A DNA stretch of 64,000 nucleotides from the NCBI GenBank assembly GCA_907165275.2, contig OU015651.1:14840501-14904500 (forward strand), read 5' to 3'. Numbering within the stretch: the first letter of the stretch is position 1; every line of letters starts with the position of its first letter. Source of the stretch: Zygaena filipendulae. Taxonomy: Eukaryota > Arthropoda > Insecta > Lepidoptera > Zygaenidae. The translations under genes and the position numbers were made by a program. The notes beneath the pieces are model-generated. The model saw nothing but the letters and a program-made list of their open reading frames with translations, had not been told where the DNA came from and searched no databases. Of this stretch, positions 1 through 11,383 are shown piece by piece.

Positions 1-227
1 TCTTTGTCAAGAATAATCCAACGAGCCTCAAGTCGATGGTGTTCCGTAGTTTAGTTATAGAATTGCACGACCATCTCCCGGTTCCATCATCAGATCAGCT
101 CCGTGTCATAGTAGGTAGTTTTGCATTATCATCCGAGCTAAATATGTAGATATATACATACAAAGCTTCATTTTAATACGACAATTATAATTAGAAGATT
201 GAAACTTTTAAATTACATAGTTATCAT

Positions 228-282
228 AATTTACAAATGAAGCTATAAGCCGTATACTGTTATATAGCTTCATTTGTAAATT
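228..282. repeat. Short inverted repeat
   Basis: Arms AATTTACAAATGAAGCTATA (228-247) and its complement (263-282) with a 15-nt loop. Perfect 20-bp stem; probably a small foldback element end. Confidence 0.7.
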
Positions 283-510
283 TACGACGCTTTGCGACGG
301 GAAAGTAAAAACTTAACTATTATGAAAATTGAATAATAAAGCAATCGTTTCAAGAAGGTCAAAGTTTCGAACGAGCTCAGATTAATCGTTGTAAGTGGAT
401 ACCAGCATAATGCCACGTATGTTTTAATCCTCTTAGACAATATTTTCTTAATTTATTTAATGGGTTGATCACGCTCAATTAACTGGAAGCTAATCTGCGA
501 CGGACAGGCC

Positions 511-581
511 ACTGAGGGGATTTCCCCGCTCAAGGTTTTATAAAGCTTTTATAAAACCTTGAGCCGGTAAAACCCCTCAGT
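511..581. repeat. Foldback repeat
   Basis: Arms ACTGAGGGG…CTCAAGGTTTTATAAA meet almost head to head around the HindIII-like centre AAGCTT. The stem has a few mismatches. Confidence 0.65.
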
Positions 582-678
582 TCAATCTGTGTTGATATAT
601 CCCATTATATCTTTGTAATCGATTCGCTATATTATATTATATCTATAGGCACATAATATTTTATATCTGTACTAATCT

Positions 679-1035
679 ATACTAATATTATAAAGAGCAA
701 AAGTTTGTGAGTTTGGGAGTATGTGAGTTTGTGACGTTGTAGGGGGTAATCTCTGGATCTACTGAACCGATTTCGCAAATTCTTTCACTTACAGGAAGCT
801 ACAGTGGTCTTGAGTGTCATAGGGTACTTTTTATTTCCGAATTCCCTCGGGAACTTCGAATTTCCCGCAGGTAAAACCACGGGGGAACAGCTATCTCTGG
901 ATCTATTGAACCGATTTTGAAAATTCTTTCACTTATAGGAAGCTAAAGTGATCCTGAGTGACATAAGGTACTTTTTATCCCGGAATTCCCGCGAGTACTC
1001 CGAAATTACCGCGGGTGAAACCGCGGGTCAGCTAG
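679..1035 (+). mobile_element. Helitron-like repeat, two tandem units
   Basis: Starts TACTAATATTATAAAG; two units of the body (ATCTCTGGATCTACTGAACCG … CGCGGG) follow each other, and the second ends in GGTCAGCTAG before T. Non-autonomous; no coding capacity. Confidence 0.7.
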
Positions 1036-1036
1036 T

Positions 1037-1195
1037 ATATTATAGAGCTAAAGTTCGTCAGTTTGTGACGTTGTAGTGGGTAATCTCTGGAACTACTGAA
1101 CCGATTTTGAAAATTCTTTCACTTATTGGAAGTTACGATAGTCCTCAGTGACATAGGATAATTTGCATCCCGAAATTTCCACGGGAACTCGGAAA
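1037..1195 (+). repeat. Third, 3'-truncated Helitron-like unit
   Basis: Repeats the body of the preceding units from GTTTGTGACGTTGTAG to CCACGGGAACTCGG, then decays without a CTAG end. Confidence 0.6.
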
Positions 1196-1350
1196 GATAT
1201 CTAAATTCGAGTATTTTTTTGTTTTCAGTATATCGCATAATGGCCATCGGGTTAATTTGAATGAACCGTGGCATCTAAAAAGCTTATTTACTAGGCCAGT
1301 GGTCGGCAACCTTGTCATCCAAAAGAGGCAAATATAGACAATGCACAATT

Positions 1351-1557
1351 GGATGCAAATAAGCAATAACATGTTAACCCACAAAATAAATTTATTGAAC
1401 GCTTTATTGAGAGTAATAGAAATTTTTTAAATTATTTTTTACCTTGTTACATTGTTTAAACACCAACAAATTGTTGAACATAAAAAATGTTGACACAAAA
1501 TGGTGTTATAATTTTAAAAGACGATTTACTCAAAATTTCTCTTGCTTATCTATATCC
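1351..1557. mobile_element. MITE family A copy with AATT duplication
   Basis: Starts GGATGCAAATAAGCAATAAC and ends CTTGCTTATCTATATCC, flanked by AATT on both sides (1347-1350, 1558-1561). Lacks the inner part of its right terminal repeat. Confidence 0.75.
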
Positions 1558-1599
1558 AATTAAAAAAAATTAATATTTATATTATTTTATATTTATTAA

Positions 1600-1634
<35 letters not shown>

Positions 1635-1635
1635 A
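1600..1635. repeat. (AAAT)n microsatellite
   Basis: About nine uninterrupted AAAT units directly after the MITE A copy. Confidence 0.9.
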
Positions 1636-1981
1636 ACTTATTCAATGAACCATTTTTTTTTTAACTTAAGCTTTGTTTGTGTAGCAGACTTTGCGTTTTA
1701 AAAATTTCTACCCGTCACTTACAAGGCATGATAATAAGTGAAAAAATGAAAAATGAAAATGAAAAAGCGTTTATTAGACACAAACAATGCTATACAATAA
1801 TAAGGGAGCACTAGTCCCTAAACTAGGATTCCCTGTGTTATAGGGACCAGTCTCCTACAAATATGTATATCCAATTAATCAATCAGTACAGAGGATTTAA
1901 CATCTAAACGTACAAGTAGATAATGTTCTGTGTTTGTACACGGTGAAATTTTCGTATTGAAATTTACTAAGGAAGCAATGT

Positions 1982-2040
1982 ACTATTGAGAATTTTACTA
2001 TGGAAATGACAGGCATTGCCATAGCAAAATTCTCAATAGC
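1982..2040. repeat. Foldback repeat
   Basis: CTATTGAGAATTTTACTATGG and its complement, 15-nt loop; longer imperfect arms extend to about 1960 and 2095. Confidence 0.65.
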
Positions 2041-2138
2041 GTTAGTAAAGACGGGCACTATAATGCGTCCATAGTAAATTTCACATTGTAGTACTAAATA
2101 TTTCGTATAAGAGCCGCAAGTCGCAACCGAGGAGTCAA

Positions 2139-2362
2139 AGCAATAACACGTTAACCCACAAAACGAAGTTATTGATTCAGAACGATTTATTGAGAGTTAG
2201 AGAACGTTTTTTAATTATGTGTCTAGCTTATTACATTGTTTAAATATGTAACTAAATATTGAACATAAAAATTTTGAAACAAAATGGCGCTATAATTGAA
2301 AAACTTTAATTTACTCAAAATTTCTCCAGTGTGGGTTAACATACTATTGCTTATCTATGTCC
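2139..2362. mobile_element. MITE family A copy, left end missing
   Basis: From AGCAATAACACGTTAACCCA to TTGCTTATCTATGTCC; matches the copies at 36027 and 57090 but lacks the first bases of the left terminal repeat. Confidence 0.7.
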
Positions 2363-2671
2363 ATCTATGGTCATATTTTCCTTGTATCATATTTAGGTGA
2401 GAGCAATTTCTTTCTTCCGACTCATAAAAGTTGGGTTCCACTTTTTTCATCGACGAAGATAATATTATCGCAGGATGTTTGATATTTTTCTTTGCAACGG
2501 CAACACCGAACGGGTGACATGAGCATTTGAGCAATAACAAATTTTCGCGGCGTGACTGCGAGTCGCGACCGGCGCAGCGTATGTTATTACAAACCTCCTA
2601 TATCTAGCTACGTATCACCAGCACAATAGTTAAGGGTATGTGTACACTTCTTTTTTTACACACAACACTAT

Positions 2672-2800
2672 ATAGCTGTCCCCCGCGGCTTCACCCGCCT
2701 TAGTGATTCCGGAGTGCCCGCGGGAATTTCAGGATAAACTATAAGTATCAACCTTTTTATTTGATCACCCTATCTATTGGTGGAAGTCGGTTAAAAAACG
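2672..2800 (-). repeat. Helitron-like 3' fragment
   Basis: Carries the CCCCCGCGGCTTCACCCGC hairpin part and GTGCCCGCGGGAATTTC, then diverges. Confidence 0.6.
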
Positions 2801-2892
2801 CATTAAAATTCCAGATACCTCTATGACACCTTATCATTATTTTGCCATGTGTTAGGTATATCTTAATCGACATGTGTCAAAAATTATATAGA

Positions 2893-3556
2893 GGAATCAA
2901 ATTTTAGTTTTTAGTCCGTCTTGTAGATTAATAAAAAATACTGGACTCGTATTTTTTAATTTTTTTGCGTAATCAAAAAATAACGGAGATACCTACATTA
3001 AGTTGAAATGTCGCATGACGTCACGCCTTGCTAAAGTTTACAGCACGTTGTGACGTCAAGCGACATTTCGACATAATACATCTCCATATTTTTTGACTAG
3101 CTTTGCCCCGCGTTTTCACCCCCGTAAAACGTTTTTATATAACAACTTTTTTCCCGACATCCGATTCAAATGAAACAAAGCCTATATGTAGCTCCAGGCT
3201 TAGCTTAGTCTACCTGTGAAAACCGCATGATAATCCGTTCAGTAGATTCAGAGATTATTGCGAACAGACAGACAGACAGAAACAATTTTAAAAAACCCTT
3301 TTTTGTGGTTGGTTACTCTGCTTTTATCACTCCCTGTCAAAATTTGTCAAAAATATTCAATGTACCTGATCGCGGATTCTACTATTTTATTATAGTATAG
3401 ATAGATTACGTAACCAATGAAAAAATTGAAGAAGAAAGAAAGAAAGAAAGAAAGATTTATTTAAGCAAGTAATATACGTGTCCAATATTTCTTATTAATC
3501 TATACAAGACGGATTAAATAGAATTTTGATATTCATACCACGGAAGCAAGCCCATT
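2893..3556. mobile_element. MITE family B copy split by a Helitron
   Basis: Left part 2893-3096 (TTTAGTCCGTCTTGTAG … TGACGTCACGCC … TTTTTTGA), right part 3406-3556 (TTACGTAACC … AAGACGGATTAAATAGAATT). The interruption is exactly the Helitron at 3097-3405; a GAAA microsatellite follows in the right part (3430-3457). Confidence 0.8.
3097..3405 (-). mobile_element. Helitron-like element, 309 bp, inserted in MITE B
   Basis: On the minus strand it starts TCTATCTATACTATAATAAA and ends with a CGGGG hairpin zone and GCTAG before T. Removing it restores TTTTTTGA|TTACGTAA, the sequence seen in uninterrupted MITE B copies. No target duplication, insertion between A and T: the Helitron signature. Confidence 0.85.
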
Positions 3557-3861
3557 GTTGTCATTTTTACAATCTTGTCTCACCTTAAGTCTACAAGTAC
3601 CACAAGAGCCAACGAACTAAAGGAAAAAGGGAACGAATATATTAAGGAACTCTATAGAGTCACAGGATTTGATATATATCAATGATAAGATCTTATTATA
3701 TGGAGCATTTGTTATGACGACATGTCTCACATAAGCTCGGAGTTATAGCGTCGACGAAGTTGTTTTCGCTCCTCCTATCTGCTATTTCCAAACCATTGCC
3801 CTTTATCAATGTTGGTATGCATAATTATTGAAGACAATTCAAACAGTTCCTTTATATACAT

Positions 3862-4203
3862 CGTATTAATGAATTAACTGAAAACTAGAAAGTAGTTTGC
3901 TCAGAATCGAATAGCGAATCGATAGCACTATGTTTTAATATAGGTTATATTTTTTCATTTTTACTAGCCCATGTCTAAATTATTTACAATGCAATATTTG
4001 GCGCGTACGCCGCCCGCAGCACAAAAATTCGAACCGATAGGCGCGGGCGTAGCGCTTGGAATTTCGTAGATAGGTCACCTCCAAACTAATGTTGAATAAC
4101 TTTTAAAGTATTATTTTTTGACATAAAATATATTTTAATCATATTATTATTATTTTTTTTAAATAGGGTGTATCAGGTTTTCAGTTAATTCATTAACACG
4201 TTG
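3862..4203. mobile_element. Family D repeat copy
   Basis: Inverted ends ATTAATGAATTAACTGAAAA and its complement; inside is GGCGCGTACGCCGCCCGCAG. Near-full-length relative to the copy at 42261-42614, in the opposite orientation. Confidence 0.75.
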
Positions 4204-4220
4204 CATAAACACACATTCTT

Positions 4221-4264
4221 TATCACTATGCCCCCTTGTTCTCTAACGAGGGGGCATAGTGATA
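4221..4264. repeat. Perfect 16-bp hairpin
   Basis: TATCACTATGCCCCCT (4221-4236) pairs with 4249-4264, loop 12 nt. Confidence 0.8.
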
Positions 4265-4345
4265 ACTGACTGTCCCCACGATTTCACCCGCGTTAATTTC
4301 GGAATTCCCACAGGAATTCCTGGATAAAAGGTACCATATTAGCTT
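4265..4345 (-). repeat. Helitron-like 3' fragment
   Basis: GTCCCCACGATTTCACCCGC then GGAATTCCCACAGGAATTCC; short truncated copy. Confidence 0.6.
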
Positions 4346-4552
4346 TAAGTAGATCTGTGTATTGTGAAGTGGATTATTATTATTTTCTGTACCCCTGAAA
4401 TGTGTAAGTATAGGTAAAAAATTTCATAATGGTCGGTTGATGCAGTTAAGGCGTGAAAAGATTACAGAGAGAAAGAAATACAGAGTAAAGAAATACAGAG
4501 TAACTTTCGCATTTTTAATATAGGTAAGTATGGATTATTTATTAAAATTGTC

Positions 4553-4890
4553 TTTTCATTACTCATACTCGGAAAGTAGGTCTGAAGTTGCCTGAGAAGC
4601 GGGTTGAAAGTAACACTTTTCAGCCCTAGGGAGAATCGCTTTCAACTGACAGCTGGATACTGCAGAAACTCAAGTTTTTTTTTTTTATGTCATACTTACT
4701 GGCCAGTAGCACACCTAATGGTTGATTTATGTAAAATAAAAATCACTCATTTTTTTCTTTAGCTAATTCCTATTTTTATTATGACTTTCCTTGCATTCGT
4801 AATGAAAAGCACAGTGTTATCCTCGGGAGAAAGACTTACTTTCACCCCTAGGATAACAATGTACTATTTCATCTCTCAACTTTTGAAAGT
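4553..4890. mobile_element. Family C repeat copy
   Basis: TTTTCATTACTCATACTCGG … CTAGGGAGAATCGCTTTCAA … AAAAGCACAGTGTTATCCTC. Near-identical to 31362-31695; found inverted at 10235-10860. Confidence 0.8.
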
Positions 4891-5607
4891 AGAATATTGT
4901 TCTTTAAAAACTTCACAAGAAAGTGCCTCTTTTCATATGGGGTTGGGGTTATGTTTAAAAGGGTGGAGAGCATCAAAAAAAATTTATATATCTGTAGGTA
5001 TGTGAGGCATTCAGGAAGTTTTGTAAAAAATAAAGAAAAAAGTTCAGTGATTTCAAGATTTATTATTATAACATCATTTCAAAGTCCATCAGCATCTACA
5101 CTAAAAATTTCATGCATCTAAACCAACTTTCACAACGTTTCTTCCAGTCCTGTCCGAAGCAGACGCAATTGGATATGTTTTTTCTTTCTGTTAATATGTA
5201 TCTACACATATCTTGGTATGCAATCTAGCTCTTTTACTTTTGTGAATGTATTTTTTATTTTATTTTCGGTTGTAAACTGTTTTGTGGACTAAATAAATAA
5301 ATTGTCTAAAAGTGGCGAAAACGACGGATCAACGCGATTCTATTGACAGAGAATAATGATCGGGACATCTAGAAATGTTATTGGTACTTTTATGTGACAA
5401 TTAATAAGTCCCGATTGTCACAGCTTGTAATATCCATTTGGTATAGGTACCATAACGAATTGCTCTTTTCTATTATTTATTATTTCTTTTGGTACTCTTA
5501 TCTAAGACATCTCCTCAGAGTTTCTTGTCTGCAGTTCTCCTCATAGAGGGCACATTCCGAAGTGACAGCAATTCCATTTTAGTTAAGAACTTTTTGACAA
5601 TATGGTA

Positions 5608-5812
5608 GTTTCCGGGGTGTGAAAATCAAAGTTCTATTTAGACCGTCAGTTAGATAATAAAAAAATTACAGACACGTATTTTTTGCTTTTTCAAATTATT
5701 GAAAAAATACTATGACTAAACAAGTTTAGAAGTGGGGGCTCTTGACGTCTTATCGTGCTATATAAACTGCTATATAAACTAAAAACTAATTTGGTTGACA
5801 AGCCCATTACGA
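5608..5812. repeat. Degenerate MITE family B copy
   Basis: Keeps GTGTGAAAATCAAAGTTCTA, ACCGTCAGTTAGATAATAAA and GACACGTATTTTTTGC, with internal loss. Confidence 0.6.
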
Positions 5813-6017
5813 GTATAAGTGGTTGAACCAACCTATCCTAATCAATAAATAAATTTTTAATTTGAATTCAAATAATACTAATTTTGACGCACAGACACCG
5901 TTATATTCACATTAATGTAGATGCGTTATCAAGCATCACGACCATTATCTCAAACATGCGATAACGCAAGGCTATTCTGAAAGCTTTGTCATGCACTAAA
6001 TGCGTAGGCAGGTACTA

Positions 6018-6627
6018 GGGATGTTACGTAGGTTGTTCATCGGAACCGAAGTCGGAGATTTTTGATTTGATTTTTCGGAGTCGAAACCGGAACCGAAGTC
6101 GCAACTGGGCCCTTATTCACTATGACCATAGCATGGCGCGTTAAGATAACACGCCACAAAAATTGTCTTTCCCTCGTAATCAAAGAAGTTCACTCCCACA
6201 AAAAAATACCCCAACCGATCCGTAGTCACACCAAATTGCCACATAGGTGTGACTATGGTTTATTTTATTTATCCGTAACCACACTAGTGTGACAACGGAT
6301 TTACATTTATAACGCTTTTTAGGGCATACAGAATAATAATTTCTAATATCTATTTGGACATCTAGAATGTTTGGGAATGCGTTTTTTTGGCGCGCGTTTT
6401 GGGCAAGACATGTTGTTGGTCATAGTGAATAAGGGCCCTGATGGCAGTAGAGAGATGTATTAATCATCTTTCGTATTGCTTGTAATAAAAGAGTAATTAA
6501 CGACAGAAAGCACGCGCGACTTACGACTTCTGATTCAAACCTCCGATTTAAGTGTCGGAGCCGAAGTCGCAATATCGATCGGAAGTTCCGATTTATCGGA
6601 GTCGGAGTCGAAGCTCCGTAACATCCT
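6018..6627. mobile_element. TA-flanked MITE with a nested element
   Basis: Ends GGGATGTTACG and complement of AGGATGTTACG next to TA on both sides; body rich in CCGAAGTCG/CGGAGTCGGAG. It is interrupted by 6108-6437. Confidence 0.65.
6108..6437. mobile_element. Nested MITE with CTG duplication
   Basis: Inverted ends GGCCCTTATTCACTATGACC (6108) and complement to 6437, flanked by CTG (6105-6107, 6438-6440). The TIR motif CATAGTGAATAAGGGCCC recurs in part at 25582-25601. Confidence 0.75.
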
Positions 6628-6989
6628 TAGTAGGTACTAGGTGCCCATTACGGCAGCGGCGCGACACTGAACTGTTCAAACTTCCCATTACGTACGTACG
6701 TTGGTACCTACTCACTTAACTAGAAGTAGGTAGGTCCGTAATACACATTGTAGTTTAACGAAATATATCAGACAAAGTTTGGCGGTCCGTTTCGTCATTG
6801 TTAGCATCTAGTCTGTCAGGTTTTATTTAGGTGGGTAGGTCAAAAAGAAGTTTGCAGAGAAAAAGAGAGTTTCTGGCAGACCCTACAGGTATCAACCGAT
6901 ACATGATTATATGCTTTAGTGACTTGATTATAATTCCATATATTGCATAGGTGTTAAACCGTGGACTTACTATACGAGTCGAAAAACGT

Positions 6990-7960
6990 CAGTTTACGCA
7001 TGTTTTTTGGACTTGAGCCGGGCATTCGACCTGGTGAATTATAATATTCTCTGGGCGAAATTGTACCGGTCTCATGTTTCAAAAGAGGTAGTGGGTCTGT
7101 TGAGATACTGGTACGGAAACCAAATAAACAACATCTAATCCTTATAGATTAGATTGTGGAGTACGTCAGGGGGGTATTACCTCTCCGGATCTTTTTAATA
7201 TTTACGTTAACGACTTGATGGAGGAGTTGAGAGCCACAAAAATTGGATGTCATATTGGTAATACGTGTGTCAACAGTCTCAGTTACGCTGATGACATGGT
7301 GGTTCACAGTCCGTCTATCAAAGGACTGAGGAGGTTGCTTTCAGTCTGTGAACATTATGCTAATGTTCATGGGCTGAAATATAATGTAGGTAAATGTGAA
7401 ATGTTAGTGTTTCGAGCAAGCAAGGGTCCGGAGAGGGTACCTGATGTATTGTTAGATCTCTCGGCAGTTTGGGTTGTAACAAAGTTCAAATATCTAGGAC
7501 ATGTTCTTACCGAGGATTTGAGGGATAACTGTGAGAAGGGCACCCTCGATTCGATGCAATATGCTAGCCCAGAAGATTTGGCAAATGCAGCAGATCCGTC
7601 AAGATTGTTCTGTTTAACGCGTATTGCTAGTGCTTTTACACCTGCCAACTCTGAACAAATTTTCTCAGAAAGCCCTATACGGCAATGCGCGTGCAGTACA
7701 ATGATGCTTTTCGCATACTGATGGGTCTGCCTAGATACTGTAGTGCCTCGAATATGTTTGCCGAATCGGGAGTGCCTGATTTCTTTGCTGTGATGAGGAA
7801 AAGAGTAGCTTCTTTTTGGGAAAGACTCCGGGCGTCTAGCAACGGCATCCTTCGGGTGGTTTGCGATGGAATGTCCAGTAATATTTTTAGATATTGGCTA
7901 TCTGTGCATCAAAATAGTAATAAAAAATTAGTTAGTATGTTGACCAAGACACCTGGGAAT
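6990..7960 (+). pseudogene. Decayed non-LTR retrotransposon reverse transcriptase
   Basis: Reverse transcriptase blocks in order: FLDLSRAFDLVNYN (from about 7004, frame ends at TAA 7136), then after a frameshift CGVRQGGITSPDLFNIYVND (from 7155), then LSYADDMVVHSP (the catalytic YADD) and GLKYNVGKCEMLVFRA. After about 7560 further frameshifts and stops occur, but RVQYNDAFRILMGLPRYCSA and RKRVASFWERLRASSNGILR are readable to about 7900. Probably a CR1/Jockey-group element; several inactivating changes. Confidence 0.85.
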
Positions 7961-8080
7961 AGTTTTCTTATTATTATTATAAAAAAAAAACAACTTATTT
8001 TACAGTTTTTCGCTAACTTATTATTTGCCTCTTTGCTTATGTCACTTTATGTTAGTTATTTTACTTCTTATACCGAATAG

Positions 8081-8150
8081 AAGCGGGAAAGCCTACATCC
8101 AGCAGTGGATAGGAAGGTACAGGTTGAAGAAGATCTTCTTATAATCTTTA
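8081..8150 (+). repeat. Retrotransposon 3'-tail remnant
   Basis: The phrase GCGGGAAAGCCTACATCCAG CAGTGGATAG resembles the widespread moth/butterfly non-LTR tail '…CCTATGTCCAGCAGTGGACG'. It may be the end of the reverse transcriptase copy just upstream, or a separate fragment. Confidence 0.4.
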
Positions 8151-8162
8151 CTTATTTATTTA

Positions 8163-8363
8163 CTAGCTGTTGCCCTCGGTTTCACCCGGATAACGCGTTA
8201 ATTCCAAAGTTCCCGAATTCCGGGATAAAAAGTGCCTTATGTTCTTCTCTGTACCCCTGACAACGTCTATGCAAAATTTCATGATGATCGATTGAGCCGG
8301 TGAGGCGTGAAAGCGTGAAGAACAAACAAACAAACTTACTTTCGCATTTTATAATAGTAAGGA
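8163..8363 (-). mobile_element. Helitron-like copy
   Basis: CTAG at 8163, body GTTCCCGAATTCCGGGATAA and CTCTGTACCCCTGACAACGT, 5' end complement of TCCTTACTATTATAAAA. Confidence 0.75.
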
Positions 8364-8881
8364 TTATTGAATGTAATTATTGTATTAAAATGTCGTCTTT
8401 ATTGATGTTTGCCGTAGTTTTTTTTTTCAATTTTATTTAATAGGCGAGCATCTAACTACCTTACTTTAATCGAAGCTTTATTTCAAAACTAAAGCATATT
8501 AATTCAATGGGTAGCCGTATCTAACGGTAAGCTAACGGTGGGTAAACTTTATCATAGCCCTGAATACGACTAACCTTAAAATATATATTGTAATGAAAAT
8601 ATTACTCACCGAGCACAGCTGTTATTTCACATCGACATTATTATTTTTATGTACCAACTGTTATCAAAGAATATATGTGTAGGTAGGCAACTGTAACGCA
8701 TAAACAAAGTTTTGTGACTTGAAACAGCGCGCGTTCGCGAAGTGCTTATGGTAGTTTGAGGCACCGCTATACCACTATGATATACCTACACGCGTCGAAA
8801 CTGTAGCGCGGTCGGCGCGACACTGAAAAGTGTAAACGTGGTTCGAAATTTAATTCGTTGCAAGATATTTTGTTTATTTAT

Positions 8882-9010
8882 CGTCTATTCTATACATATG
8901 AAATGCTTTTTCCTGAATGACTGTGGGATCAACGCACAGCCTAATCCGCTGATCGTAGATACCTGAAATTTGGAGGGTGTGTTCTTTGTATGACGTAGGC
9001 ATCCGATAAG
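8882..9010 (+). repeat. Helitron-like second subtype, 5' fragment
   Basis: CTTTTTCCTGAATGACTGTG … GGAGGGTGTGTTCTTTGTAT; matches 45284-45420. Confidence 0.6.
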
Positions 9011-9369
9011 AAAGCAGAAGAAGAAAAAGTGAAGTGAAGTGAAGTGAAGAAAGTGAAGAAAATTCTTTTTAATACAGTTGCTCAAAAAGTGGCATATTGC
9101 AGGGACGTATAGCGTTCGGGAAGTGGGCTATTACATACTCGAGCTTTTTCTTTACCTTTTCCGAACTCGTGCGTTCTCTTTCCCAACTGTCAAAAATGGC
9201 GAAACGACTTTGACACACTTTTTGTATTGCGCAACGTAGGTTTCGTATTACTAATACGACTAGCGCCATCTCTTGATCACAGTTGGAACTTAGTTGAGTT
9301 TGTGTTTTTATTATTTTACTAAATTTCTTCATTTTTTTCGCAACTGTATTAAAAATAGTTGTTCAGTAC

Positions 9370-9484
9370 ACGTGCGGAACCGTCATTGCAAAGAGTTCCG
9401 ACTGTCAACCCTCACCTTCGGCTGCGCTTCGGCTCGGGTCGACATTTGTCGGAACTCTTTGCAATGACAGCCTTTCCGCACTTG
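9370..9484. repeat. Foldback MITE
   Basis: Arms around TCATTGCAAAGAGTTCCGAC (9382-9401) and the complement near 9447-9470, with a GC-rich centre. Confidence 0.75.
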
Positions 9485-9952
9485 TAATGAAATATACTAT
9501 TTCACTTCAGTAACTCAAACATGTAGGTTTTGCTGCCTGAAATCAGTGAGCAAAATGCGATTTTGCTCACTGAGTGAGACAAAGTAACTTTTTAATTTTT
9601 GTTTTCAGAAAACCGCGAATATCTTATTCAGCCTTGGGTTAATCATACAATTCGAAACATTTACACTCTATACCTATTCTTTCCCGCCATTAGAAAGAGA
9701 GAGAGACAAAGACCAGCCCTTTCGAAGTTCCGATTTTGAATTCGACCTCAAAGACAAACACGTTCGGAAATTTGTACTAAAGAAATTTAGCAAAAAGATA
9801 ATTATGTCTTTTAATGGAATTTATTGAATTTTTTACTTATTGTTGTATTTAAACGAAAATAAGTATTTACTGCAAATAAAACTGATATTTAACCTGTAAA
9901 TAACTATTATCTCCTAAAGTGTTCTCGCTGCTGAAGTGAAAAGTCATGTGAG

Positions 9953-10128
9953 TTACACGAGAGCAAAGTTTTTTGCATCTCGTGCCTTTGAATCCCTCGC
10001 CACACTCAGGATTCAACTTTAGAATCACTCTCTACGCTCGTGATTCAATCATTGAATCCTTCGCTTGCTCAGGATTCAAAATCAACACTCGCAGCAAAAA
10101 ATGACTTTGCTCTCTTGTTGCACAAATA
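9953..10128. repeat. Foldback MITE
   Basis: Arms GAGAGCAAAGTTTTTTGC and GCAAAAAATGACTTTGCTCTC; the centre has repeated GGATTCAA/ATTGAATCC motifs. Confidence 0.65.
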
Positions 10129-10234
10129 ACTATTCCAAAATTCTACCCCTAAGGAAGTGAAAAAGAAGGCAAAGTTTGTATAGGATAACGTGATTCCTTG
10201 ATCCAATTTAACGTAGAAAAAACAATTAAACATC

Positions 10235-10860
10235 CTATTAATAGTACATTGTTATCCTAGGGGTGAAAGTAACTTATTTAGTTCTGAGACGGGGTTTGGC
10301 GCCCGAGCGTAGCGAGGGCCCCTATAGATCGAGGGACTAAATAAGTCTTTCTCCCGAGGATAACACTGTGCTTTTCATTACGAATGCAAGGAAAGTCAAA
10401 ATAAAAATAGGAATTAGCTAAAGAAAAAAGAGTGAAGATCGGATAGTCGCTTGACACTTTCCCACCTATTTCTTTTTTTTTGGCCGGCTAGCTATTCAGC
10501 CAGTATTTTTTATTTACATTGTGGCGACCTAAAAAAAATATTTACTTTAATTATTAAGTATTAATTAAAGAAAATAAAAAATATAAATAGGAATTAGCTT
10601 AAGAAAAAGTGAGTGAATTTTATTTTAATTAATACCTACTTAAACTTTACGTTATTTCAATTTTACATCGCGCTGGCTGTATAGAAAGTTGAAACATGGT
10701 TCAATAGAAATGTGAAAATAGACCTAGTTTTTTTTTAAGAATTTGACAGTTGTCAGTTGAAAGCGATTCTCCCTAGGGCTGAAAAGGGTTACTTTCAACC
10801 CGCTTCTCAGGCAACTTCAGACCTACTTTCCGAGTATGAGTAATGAAAAATCATTTTCGA
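10235..10860. mobile_element. Family C repeat copy, inverted, with insertion
   Basis: Reverse complement of the copies at 4553 and 31362. Contains an extra segment near 10270-10355 bounded by ACTTATTTAGT and ACTAAATAAGT, and a duplicated AATAGGAATTAGCT tract (10407, 10587). Confidence 0.7.
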
Positions 10861-11144
10861 CTTCTACGCGGACGAATCTATGTATTTAGCATAGATTAGG
10901 GAGTGCCTGGAAACCACAGTAAAACAGAGTTAACAATAAACAGGAAAAAATAATCCATTAGGGAGTTCTTACATTGAATTATGCGTTTTGAAGCGACCCA
11001 GGGACTTTTCTTGACGACTTTTATCCTGCCTAATTGATATTTATTTGTGTAAGGTACTCTGCACTGTTATGAGAAAGCCCCTGTTCAGCTTTATTAACTG
11101 ACTTCCAAAAGGTTATCAATTCAGATGTTTTTTTTAATGTAAGA

Positions 11145-11339
11145 CTAGCACAGCTAGTTTACCCGCGGTAATTTCAGAGTTCCCGCGGGAATTCGGGGAT
11201 AAAAAGTACACTACGTCCTTCTCTGTACCCCTGACGTGTGCCTATGCCAAATTTTATCCAAATCCATTCAGCAGTTTTTGCGTGATTGATTAACAAACAT
11301 CCAAACATCCACACTTTCATTTAAATATTATTAATAGGA
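11145..11339 (-). mobile_element. Helitron-like copy
   Basis: CTAGCACAGCTAG at the 3' end, TTCCCGCGGGAATTCGGGGA, then AACATCCAAACATCCACACT and TATTAATAGGA. Confidence 0.75.
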
Positions 11340-11383
11340 ATAAGTATGTTCGGGCATAACTCCGTCATATAGGTACATCGTGT

